Shown here: positions 47,952-59,500 of the stretch, in pieces
Layout of the letters: each line of letters opens with the position of its first letter
Numbering within the stretch: position 1 is the first letter of the stretch
Program-made: the position numbers and the translations under genes
Source: Wuchereria bancrofti
Taxonomy: Eukaryota > Nematoda > Chromadorea > Rhabditida > Onchocercidae
Length of the DNA stretch: 64,000 nucleotides
Direction: 5' to 3'
Assembly (NCBI GenBank): GCA_005281725.1
Contig: SSBO01000012.1
Coordinates: 523,651 to 587,650 of the forward strand
Notes under the pieces: generated by a model
Seen by the model: only the letters and a program-made list of their open reading frames with translations
Told to the model about the DNA's origin: nothing
Databases searched by the model: none

Positions 47952-49480
47952 TTATAATAAATTTATAATAAATATAATTAAAAAAAAAAAAAGCCATAAA
48001 AAAATTTAGCATCACAAGCATTTTTCTCACTCTCACTTTAGTTATCGCAAATTTCTAAACTATCAATTCTTATAGCATTGATAAGTACAAAGCTTTGGAA
48101 TGATTTTAATAGAACAAACTACTATTCAAATAGATGACAATTTGATATCCTACTAGCTACACTGTTAAAATACTGCAGTAATCTATATAATAAGTATTAT
48201 CAAAAGAATTAGAAAGCAAAGAAGGAAAGAACCAGCACAAAAATAAAATAATTATAAGGAATTTTTTCTCTACAAAATTCGTTGTTTAACTACCATACAG
48301 AATAAATTTGAAATTTTAGGAAATTTCAAAAATTAAAGAAGAAAACAGTAGTAAAAACAACAAACCTGGTATTGTTTCATAAGCAAACAATAATAAAGCC
48401 TTCTATAATCAATTTCAAAACAACACAATTTCATGAAATGAGTAGTGCAAAGTAGCACAAAACCCATTCCACTTATAACCACACATTATTCTTTACCTGT
48501 AAAAATAAATTTCATTTTTCCGTTAAATTGCAAAAAAAAAAATCGGAGAAATTAACCTAATAAATTCTTCAAAAAAATTTTCAACGACATTGAATTTTTT
48601 ATTATTTGGAATGATGTACATTGCTAAATTGCTATTTGAAATATTTCAATTCATAGCATCACTCTAATCAATCAAGCCAAAATGTTAATGATTATTTTTC
48701 TTTTGTCTTCTTTTTTGATGATTAATTACAGATATGATTTATCAAGATAAATATTTCTAAAATAACTTATACAAACAAAAAAAAGATGTACTGAATAATA
48801 TTAGTCATTTCAAGTGCAGTATGTAATCAATAAGTGCTAGCTTCATCAATATTACATAATCATTATTATAATATCAATATGTGAGTTCATTTTGAGAGAG
48901 AGAAAAAAAAAACAATCATTAAAAAAATGTTTAAGTAAGAAAAATTGACAGAGAAACATCAATACAACAATAACTAGAATTTAAAAAAAAAAAGAAAAAA
49001 CTGCCTAGAGAAATTTCTCCAACATACATTGATTACTACTTTACTTTAACTTTTACTTCTTTAACAAAAAAGAAAAAGAAGAAAGCACGCGTATCCATCA
49101 TCCCATCTTATATGCTGGTTAATAATTCACGGACCGTGAAATTGCTGAAACGAGCAATTAACGTTAGGACTTAAGTTTTTCGTATTCTCGAGCTTTCAAG
49201 ACTGAAACGAGTGGAAGGGGAGGGAGAGAGAAAGAGAGAAATAGTAGGTCTTATAGTTTTGTTCTTCTTATTATATAACTGAGATTTCAGATGTTTATAA
49301 TTGAACTAGATAATTGTTAAAAAGGAAAAAAAAAACATGAGCAATGCTTTTGATGCAAAGATTATATTCATTCTGTTTTGTTTCATGATACTAGCAAGAA
49401 AAATTTTCCGGTTTTCAGTTTTACTTTTCAAATTGGCCTTGATCTCAATGTTTTTTCAAATTGACAAGACTAGAATTTAA
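47952..49480. promoter_or_regulatory. Divergent intergenic region between DHHC and NME6-like genes
   Basis: The two genes are transcribed away from each other, so both promoters should lie here. I see no clear core motif. A purine-rich GAGAGAG run lies at 49215-49240 and a short GAAATTGCTGAAACGAGCAA element with a GCTnnnnnnnAGC dyad near 49138-49158. Confidence 0.4.
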
Positions 49481-52373
49481 ATGAAATTAGAACTTAACTG
49501 TAATCTGAAAACAATGCTTTCAATAACATTTGCAATGATAAAGCCGGAAGCTGTTGCAATACCATGTATTACTAAGGTTTGTTTCTTTTTCAATCTTTTC
49601 TTATCCTTATCAACATTCCTATCGTTATCAACACTTTTTATCAACAATGTTTGAACATTGGAATAATAACTTTTTCATCCTTCCTTCATTAACACACTCG
49701 TATTTCTTTTATTTCAATAAATTATAAGAAGAAGAATGAATTTAAATGCTCTTGTTGTATGCGTTTTGTTTGTTTGTTAGCGTTTAAGCGGATTTGAAAA
49801 TCTACAAAAATTTAATGCTCTACTTGGAAAATTATTGAGTGATTACTGAAATTTGCAATTAGTCTACTGAAAATCTTTGAAATTCTTTCGTAGAATAAAA
49901 ACTGTTTTGACATGTTTTAACTTAAGTTGAAGTTCTTATAAAAAATAGATTGTTGTCATTGTTCTTACAATAAAAGTTCTTATAATAAAAATAGATTGTC
50001 ACATGGTCGTAACTTTTTTGTATTTTAAAATTGAGCCATATGCAAATATATATGTATATACATATAATATAAATCCTAAGTAAAACAGCAAAGGAATCAA
50101 ACAAATTTGTTTTCAAATATCTGTTACTGCTATAGTGCATTTATTTTATATTTGTTCAGGTTATTTGGGATGAAATTTTGGTTAATAAGCTGGAAATTGT
50201 AGGAGCAAAAAGGATACATTTGAATAGAGAAATGGCTAGAAAATTATATGCAGTACATGAAGGTAAGTTGTTTTATGCTTACCAACGATTATATTTTAAG
50301 CAAAGTATGAAATAAAAATACATGTAAAACAACAAATTGAAGTAAGGAAATATGAATAATTAATTAAATGGAATGAATGTTTCCATAATTTAGTTGCATT
50401 TCATAAAAGAAAGTGTAGACTCTGGAAAGATTATTATGGGATTGAATAAATAAGTGTTAGAGGGTTGAACCATGTAATTCTGACAAGGAATGATTCGATA
50501 ATTATTTTTAGGAGTAATATTTAATGTTAAAATTCTGGAAATCAGGATTTGAAACTGCAATTATAGATATTATATAAAAATTTTGCTAACCATAGTTCTA
50601 CTTTTCAGTACTTTGAAAATTATTGCTTTATGCGTACAAGTATGTTTTGTTATTATGATGTTATTTAATAATTTTTTGTATTAATTTGAGTCTAACAGCA
50701 CTCCTTTCAACCACGAAACAGCCTCACTTTTTTTTTTCTTTAGATTATGGATAATGTATTCTTTTTCAATTGCTAAATAATAGTGAAATAACTGGTGATT
50801 TGTTTGATAAACTAACGAAGTAACCGAAAGAAAAATAATAATAATAAGAGCAGCCATTAAAGCTTCAGCAGTCTTTGTTTGTTACCAGCATTGATGTTTT
50901 CTAGAAAAATCACCATTGATTTTAGATATTAATAACGATATGCCATTATGTAGAAGTGCATTTTATTTGCTATTATATTGCAGCCATGTTCGTTTGCTCT
51001 TGTCGTATGCGTTTTTTTTTTTTTTTGTTTATTTGTTAGAGTTCAAGCGGATTTGAAAATCTACAAAAAATGATATTTCCTGTGTTATCTAAATGTTTTT
51101 TTCCTCAAATGCTTATTATGTTAGTTATAATCTAAGCTTTTAATTCATCATTAGTTTTCTAACAACTTTCTACATCATCATTTATTCTCACTTCTAATCT
51201 TGTTGATATTTCTCAATTTCACGCTCTTTTTAATTTATACAATAATAAAATGCTAAGCCTCACTTCACATCTGGAAACGTTAGAAATTTAATTGTATTAA
51301 TGAACTGAACATAAAACGTAAGAGTTATTATTGAAAAAGGAGAAATTGTGAAATGAAGAGTTAAGAGGTAAATATTTAGTAGTTTTCGTAGAACTGAATT
51401 GGATTGAGTGGAAAATTAACGTTAATTAAACTTACATGCATTTTTTGGATAACCATTTTCAAGTACTATCTATCATATTTTTCACCTATATTTAGTGGTA
51501 TTTTTTCTTCAATATTTTCCCCTGGAATGGTCTTTTTTTTTCCTTTTATGTGTTATAATCGATTTGTTTTGTAGGGAAATTTTTCTACGAACGACTCATT
51601 CAACATGTCATAAGGTGAGTGGTTAAATTAAGAAGAATGTTGAAAGTTGAGGCTGATTGGCAAAATAAGTGAAGAAAAAAAAGATGGAAAAAAAAAACTT
51701 TTGTTAGAACAGTAACAAATATGCAATTGCACGATGATTCTGTTGGTGTAAAATTAGAAAGCGACAAAATGATTTTACAATGAAAAAAAAAAAATAAAAC
51801 ATTATCAACAGTGAAATATTTTATTAGGGAGGCAGCAGTTATACCATGTTTTAAAATTTTATTATCTATAAATTTGTAATTAACAAATCCAACTTGAAAT
51901 CTTTTTACTCTTATTAAATGTCATCGATAAATAATATCGTAATAAAGACAAAAAAGAAAAAAATTTCTGTTGCATATTGGTTATGGTAAAATTTTTCCCC
52001 ACAAACTTACAAGGATTATTGGTAGATTAGATTGATTACATTGATTTAATGTTGAAAATTTGATGATTATCAGTGAAATGATAGATGTTTTAATTTGAAA
52101 TGTGAATTCAGTGGACCAGTGATAGTGATGAAGCTTGGATGTGCAACAGGTAATGCAATTGAACGATGGCGTGCATTAATGGGGCCGTCAAAAATGTTGC
52201 GAACATTGCAGTTGCAGAATGTTTCATCATTGCGAGCTCGTTTTGCACTTTCGGATACACGTAATTTAGTACATGGAGCTGATTCACAGCAAACTGCTAA
52301 TTATGAATTGAGTTTATTTGCACCGTATCCAAAAATTAATCTTCAATGTATATTACCAAAAGTTAGTTGCTAA
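49481..52373 (+). CDS. nme6: Nucleoside diphosphate kinase, NME6-like
   Basis: Transfers the gamma-phosphate between nucleoside triphosphates and diphosphates through a phosphohistidine. Exons 49481-49576, 50160-50262, 51575-51614 and 52112-52373 give 166 residues. Landmarks are FAMIKPEAV (beta-1), VHEGKFFYERLIQHV, SGPVIVMKL, ERWRALMGPSKM (Kpn-loop region), LRARFALSDTRN and NLVHGADS, whose H is the active-site histidine. The SDTRNLVHGADSQQTANYEL stretch resembles NME6 more than group I NDKs. Exon 3 is only 40 nt. Human NME6 has a longer tail, absent here. Two in-frame starts are possible, 49481 and 49514; I chose the first because a TAA precedes it and an acceptor-like CTAG lies 7 bp upstream. 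Confidence 0.9.
49747..49810. repeat. Intronic repeat copy 1
   Basis: GCTCTTGTTGTATGCGTTTTG followed by a T/G-rich stretch, AAGCGGATTTGAAAATCTAC and an A-run; matched at 50996-51070 in the next intron. Confidence 0.7.
50996..51070. repeat. Intronic repeat copy 2
   Basis: GCTCTTGTCGTATGCGTTTT, T-run, then AAGCGGATTTGAAAATCTAC and an A-run, matching 49747-49810. Confidence 0.7.
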
Positions 52374-55300
52374 TCTTTAGTACATTAATTAAATTTTTAC
52401 AAATAACAGTTAAAGTAATCCAAAACTTTTGAAATTAACTTTTCCTCTTTTTACTTACTTTAAATTGTTAATTATTTTATGATGTTTAAAACTTAACCAA
52501 AAACACTATTACTTATCATTTAGATTTACACATTTTCAAGATGAGAAAATATGCAAAAATGGTTAATTTAGTGAAAATTTATGCTTGTATTTATCTTATT
52601 TAATATTTTTATTCATATTTATTATTTAAAATTTTTTCGTTTTACACTTTTCAATTGAAATTAACTTTTCCTCTTTTTACTTATTTCCATTAATCATATT
52701 TTAACAGTGATTTTCAAAAATAAATATGCATAAACCCCTGTGAAATTTTGTCTTTTCTTATATTTATATATCGAGCAAAATGACCAACATCTAATACCTT
52801 CTTTTCATCCAACTCTTATCATCTCTTTACCTGAATTATGCATGAAATATAGTAGGAGACAAGAAAACGAAATGGCATAAGAATGGAGAAAATTGGTGAA
52901 TAAATGGTCGAATTGCCTTAGGGCAATACCTTCCTTATGAATGTTGCTTCGATGGGTTTGTATTTATTGATGTTGGAGTCCCATTTTGCCATTTCCTGAA
53001 TTTTCAATCTATTGACTAATTTTAAAGCATTTACAATTAAGTTTAATAAGCGAAAATTGACAACTAATTGAAATAATTCCTTCCAATTTCATATATATAT
53101 TTCGAAAAGTAAAAGTATTTAATTTTATTGTATGACACAAATTTTTCAAATTTGAAGTACATTTACATGAAATGGGCAGTACGAACAGATGTATAGCGAT
53201 AAGTGGACATAGACGAACATAAATGACAAATGTAGATTCAAAAAAAAAAAAAGAAATCATTATAATTTGGAAGAGAAAATCCATACAGCAATTTCCTTAT
53301 TTTGTTTATCGTATATCGCCGATTTGTCGAATTTCTTCCATCTTTCCTTTCAGTTTCTCATCCTTTCTTAACAATTTAACCCTTTCAAGAGATTATCCCG
53401 GACATCTCTTTTCGGTTAATTCAAAAGATATGGAAAAGAAATGAAAGAGAAGATTGCCATTACTTTACTATATATGTCAAATTTCGGGACGCCATTAAAT
53501 TGTCACTTTCTCATTCTTTTAAATCATGGAAAGAGCAAATCAATGACATCAATAATTTCATTTTTCATGTTCAGGAAGTGATTTTTACTGTAAGTCAAAA
53601 TAAACAATTATTCAGTTACTACAGAATTTCTTTTTTAGCAAAAAAAGAGAGAGAGCATAATAATGATAATTGCTATCATTTTATGCTTTTCAAAAATTTC
53701 TACCATCTTCTGCATTTCATCTTCATAAAATAACTCTATCTTTTTTTTTTTCGAAATACAAATTATAAATTAATTATATAAATTAATGGATTCGTACGTA
53801 AGTTTTTTTTTCTTTTTCATTCAACACGAAATATAAGATCGGGACACCTTTTTGAAAAACAATTATTTAGTTCAATTACAAGGTTTCGAATGCTATTTTA
53901 ACACTTATTATGACAAAAGAAAAAAAAATGAATTTAGAAATTCAAAAGTGTATTAAACAAATACATTGAAAACTTTTATGTGATAAAAATGAGATTTAAA
54001 TTTTATGAAATTTAGGCTTTTTGCATTCAAAATTTTTTTTTCTTTGGCGAATGTTGATTATTATTATTCAACTATATCTGATATTTTCCAACTTTTTTCA
54101 ATTATGAAATTTAAATGATGCAGATTCTTCGTGCTACACATTCATGAAATTATCGCGTAAAAATCATATGACCTACTTTCTATATTTTTCGACTATTATT
54201 GTTTGGTGAAAAAAGGAAAAAGATTTCATAATATTACCAAATCTCATTATGACCATCACATTTTTAAACTTTCAAAATATTACTTCATAGCCACAAAATT
54301 AATTTATTAATTAAGCATATCAGATATAACTTATAAGAAATGAATATTTTTAAACAATATTTGTATATTAATATCATCTATTATATAATTATGCAATTTT
54401 TAAAATCCATTTAATACTTAAAAACAAAGAAAAAACCGGTTGAAATTTCATAGTTTAACATTATTTCTTTATTGCATACACATTATAGTTTTTATTCTTT
54501 TATTTACAAAAATAAAAAGAAGGGGAAAAGGAAAAAGAGAAAGGGAGAGAGAGAGAGAAGAAAAAGAAAAAGGAGGAAAAAGGAAGTGAAGTAAATAACA
54601 CAAGCGCATAAAATCATGATATCATCAATTAAAATTACATATAAATGATTACTTATAATTACCGGAACATGACAAACAATATACGTATACATTTTATGCA
54701 GACGTACGTGGACAGGCTTGCGACTAGATTCTAAATGAGGAGTGAAACAAAAAAAAAAGTTGAAACGAGAGAAAAACAAGAGGAAATGATTTAACTTTCA
54801 CTATTATTATTAACGATCAAATTATTGTCATTTACTCTAATCATTATTAATTAATTAAGCTGTGGTTGTCTTTTTCATAGGCTACTTATGCTATCTTTAT
54901 CATTCCTAAAAAGTATCTTAAGATATACTTCAGAAAAACTTTCAATTAAAAAATTTTTTGCTTTTTTTTTAAATTAAAATCTCTTATGCGCAATCGTTTC
55001 AAACAGAATGACAGGATGAAATAGGGGACAAGGATGAAAAGGGACGGGAAAAAGGGGACAAAAAGGAAAAAAGACAAGGATAAAGGTGAAAAAAAAAAAG
55101 GGAGCGAAGACGAAGCGAACAAGAAGAGAGGGAACAAAAGCAAAATAAAAAAGTAAAAGAAAAAAGTCGAAATCACAGTTTAAGTATTCTATTGACAATA
55201 ATACGTGACCAAAAAAAAAAAAATAATTCAAATTCATATTAATGCAAACTTTTGTTATTTTATTAGACAAATTCAAAATTGAAAAATAATTAAAAATTTT

Positions 55301-56585
55301 ATTTTTAAAAAAAGTAATATGTTTTTCTGATCGAATTGACTTATTTATTTTAATTTCATTCATTTTTCCTTCCATCTTTTTTTATTTTTTATTTTGAAGA
55401 GGTAAAGAAAAAGGAGGTATGAAAGAGCAAAAAAAAAAAGAAAAAAAGAATGGAAAAATAGAAATTGAAAATTGCATGCTTGACCTAAGATTTCTTTCTT
55501 TTTTCCCTTTGTTCCTTTATTTCGTAAAAATTTTCTTTTTATTGTAGAAATTAATTTAGCAATTAATTCTAATGAAACCAAAAAAAAAGGTTTTTTTTTG
55601 TTTCGTTTTTGCTTTATAAAAAAAAATCAATTCGATCAATAAAAACATTAAATTAATGGAAGTATACAAACTAGCGACAACTACAAAAGTTCCTAGCCAC
55701 TTGCCTGCTGAAGATCATTTTCAAATTGATGGATAATTAATTGATTGATTGTTTAATTTACATGTTAAGTCAACAGCATATATTTTCATGAAATTTTTAA
55801 ATCAAAATAATAAATAAAGTAATTTATTCAAATTAAACAAAAAACAAAAAAAATTCTTAGTTTTTCAATCATTTTTTTAATCTTAGGTACATTTTTTTCT
55901 CTTAATTTTCTCCTTAGTATTAAAATAATCCAATCAATAATTATTGTAAAATATTTGAATTTTATGCTGAGACAAAACGCATAGATATATATATAATACA
56001 TATAAAAAATAAAAAGATTAAAAAATAAAAAAAATAGCTTACTATTAATATAATGCAATTTTTGAATTGCATAAATGCAAAAAAAGAAACGAAAAAGGCA
56101 TGTTATGTCAAAATATATATCAGAAAAGTTATCATGATTTTTTAAAATCATGAAAAAATTTGAAGAAAAACAAAATTGCAATAAACAAATTATTATGAAA
56201 TTTAATTTAAGGCTAAAAATGATGCGAAGTTTACACTGACAAAAAAAAAATTGATAATTATTGAATTGAATAATAAAAGGAAAAAAAAAACGAAGTGGAA
56301 ATTAAAGCATTAAACAGTTGAAACAAGTCGAAAAAAAAATCGACCGATTTTTGTGGTAGGTTTTTTCCTTTTCTTCTCTTTTTAAAAAAAAAAAATTTTA
56401 AACATCTTGAAATTTTACTTTTTCGTTTGAAAGAACATAACAGAAAAATTAGAATTTACAAAATTACCAGTTAAATAGTTTCAATTTTGTTTGTATTTTA
56501 TTTTTTTTTTTCTACTTCATAGATTGTATGATAATTTTTTATCATTAAAAAGACAAAATAAAATAAAAAAATGAATTTGGCTTTA
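52374..56585. other. Convergent intergenic region
   Basis: Between the 3' ends of the NME6-like gene (+) and the Grainyhead gene (-). A+T-rich with purine-rich runs at 54515-54600 and 55015-55150. The long open frames on the minus strand here (54504-54779, 54974-55375, 55828-56181) are phenylalanine/leucine-rich low complexity. No gene supported. Confidence 0.6.
55024..55072 (+). repeat. G-run cluster in a purine-rich tract
   Basis: GGGG, GGG, GGG and GGGG runs within about 35 bp on the plus strand, inside a purine tract of more than 100 bp; unusual in this A+T-rich sequence. Confidence 0.6.
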
Positions 56586-59500
56586 TTATGTAGTTTGTGA
56601 AAAATGTGTTGGTGGTAATTCAACAAGTGTTACTGTACAACATGATGGATCATCTTGCGCTTGTTCAATATCAATGATAAAGGTATCCTCGTTACAATAA
56701 TGCTTCAACATATCATCATCCAATTTTACAGTTACACCTTTTGTGCACTGCTTAAATAGACCCGATATCTGCAACAAAAAAAAAAAAAAGAAAAAGTTAA
56801 AATTAAATAATCATTAGAGTAGCTTAAAATGATTATTATCACAAAAATTAATGATATATAAAATAATTACTGCTATGAAATACAATAATAATTATCATTT
56901 TTAACCATCGTTAATATATGCAACTAATACTGTTAATACTAATAATCTTAAAATGTTCAATAAATTTATTAAAAAATCTTTATATTTACTTATTCATCTT
57001 TTATTTATTCTCTTGTTTATTTATTTGTTCACTTATTTATTTGTTTAAATAAGTGTTATATTTAATTATCAAAAGTAAAAGAAAAAAGTGCAAAAAAATT
57101 CTACCTTTTATTTTTGAGCAAAATAAAAAGTCGAGCTGTTTATGAAAATATCATTGATTAAAAAAATAACGATGTAAGAGAATAATGAATTACCTTATCA
57201 CTTTCAACACCAAATTTTTCAACAACTGCTTGTATAAGACCGGTTAATGAGGGAGGTATAATATGCAATGGCGTATAGATTTGTTCATCTCGTTTCCTTA
57301 CATATAGCATTACTGAAATTTCCACTTAACATTTATCAGTGTTTAAATTCATTGTAATTAATTTAATTATAAATATGCGAGTACAAAGATAAATATGTAA
57401 GATATGTTTGTATGTGAATGTGTATGTAATACACACATATACGTATGTATTTGCATGTACGTGTATTTGTATGTGCACATGTACGTACGTGTGTGTACGC
57501 ATATACGTATACATGTATGAATGCATGTCTGCATGTATATGTGTCAATAAATGTATGCGTACGTATGTGTATGTGATGTGTATCACCACGTGTCTGTGTA
57601 CGCATACGTGTGTATGTATGTATGCATGTACGTACGTATGTATATGCGTGTATGTATGTATGCATGTATGTATGTACCAATTAGTGACTAGGAAAATATT
57701 TCATATTTTTGTACCCATTGTAAATTTCTAAAAAGTACCCAAATTTTTTAGCTCTTTCAGATATTTTAAAAAATCGTTAGATCAAAAAGAGAAAAAAAGA
57801 AAAATCACGAAAGAAATATTTGATGAAAAAAGGAAAAACGGATGTACGCAAATAAAAAAAAAAAATTACGAAAAAGAAAGAAAGGGAAATGGTGATAGCG
57901 TACGATTCAATTAAAATTAAGTTTTTTCCATTATTTCCATTTTTATTATTTACAGAAACAAAATTTTCAATTTCGAATAAAAAAATGAAAGAATAAAAAA
58001 AGAAATATACGAATATTTTAGAAAAGGATAAATTGTTAAAATGATTACAAAAATTTTAAAATTCTCCAACAAATATGGCATATTAATTTATGATTTTATC
58101 ATAAAATATTATTTCCGATTTTTCTTTCAGAAAAATTTTAATTAAAAAAAAAAAAACTTTATTTATATTAAAAATGGATAATTAAGNAAATTGTTAAAAT
58201 GATTACAAAAATTTTAAAATTCTCCAACAAATATGGCATATTAATTTATGATTTTATCATAAAATATTATTTCCGATTTTTCTTTCAGAAAAATTTTAAT
58301 TAAAAAAAAAAAAACTTTATTTATATTAAAAATGGATAATTAAGGAGAAAGATTTTCATTTAAAAAAACAATAGTTTGAGTGATGAATATTCATTAAATT
58401 GAAATGACAGGAGAATTTGAACTGATTTAATTACCAGTAATTTAATGTTTGAAAAAAAAAAAGTGAAATACAGTATCCAAAAAAAAAAGAATAAAAAAAT
58501 GTGACATAAGATTTGTTGAACTAATCATCATCACATTATTATCATTTCATGACAAGCAATAGTGTAAAGTAGCTTTTTGCAGGTATACGGTATTAATGCA
58601 TTTGAAGCACAGCCAATCAAATGCCAAGTAATGGACATTTTTACACTATTGATTTTTTTCAACGTTTGCAATAATTGCTGGCATTTATTAGTAATGAATG
58701 AATGATAATATTCTACCTATGTTTATGTATTAATTAAAAATTAATTAATTAGAAACTACCTGCACCATAATAATATTTTGTCTTTAAGATTAATGCAATA
58801 GTAGTAGTTGTTGTTGTTGTAATATTAAATTAAGAAAAATGTGATATCATTTAAAAAATGAAAATAATGAAAGTGAAGTAAGAAAAAAGGAGAAGAAATA
58901 AAGCGAAAAACAAAAACAAATTAGACTAAAAGAGGTAAAATAAAAATATTTGAAAATTTTGAAATGATTATAATTGTAAAATTATCATAAATTATTACAT
59001 TCTTCTATTTATTTAATAAAATTAAACCTTTGTATTTAATTCTTCTCTATACTATCCTTTTTTTTAAATAACCTCTAAAATTTTTATTTGTATACGAGAA
59101 AAAAGAAAAAATAAAACTTAAAATAATTTAATTCTTATCATAGTCTTGAAAAAATTAATTTTTAACAAAATTTTCCAAATATATTACAATTTCTGAACTT
59201 TTATTTATAATTAATTAACTATGAACAGGAAAGAAAAAGGAAAGAAACTTTAAAATTAATCAATAAATTTTCACATGCTATTTTGAAATAACATTAACAA
59301 AAAAGGAAAAAAAAATTTATAACAAAATCTAATAAACCTAAATTGATCAAAAAATTTTAAAACTTGAAAAATGAAAAGAAAGTGGCAAAATAAAATGAAA
59401 AAGTATATGCAAAACTTACTCCTTTCAGATGTTCTAGGCCGTTTTGTAACCGGTTCCAATTCTGATAATGGATCAAAAGCAAGGCTACTTTCAAGGTAAC

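Noticed and set aside
54504..55375. Minus-strand open frames rich in F, L and P
   Set aside because: They translate long purine tracts; composition is unlike any protein family.
57326..57731. Overlapping long open frames on both strands (THTYVH, YVCMYV types)
   Set aside because: The near-palindromic TGTATG/TACG repeat is open in many frames at once.
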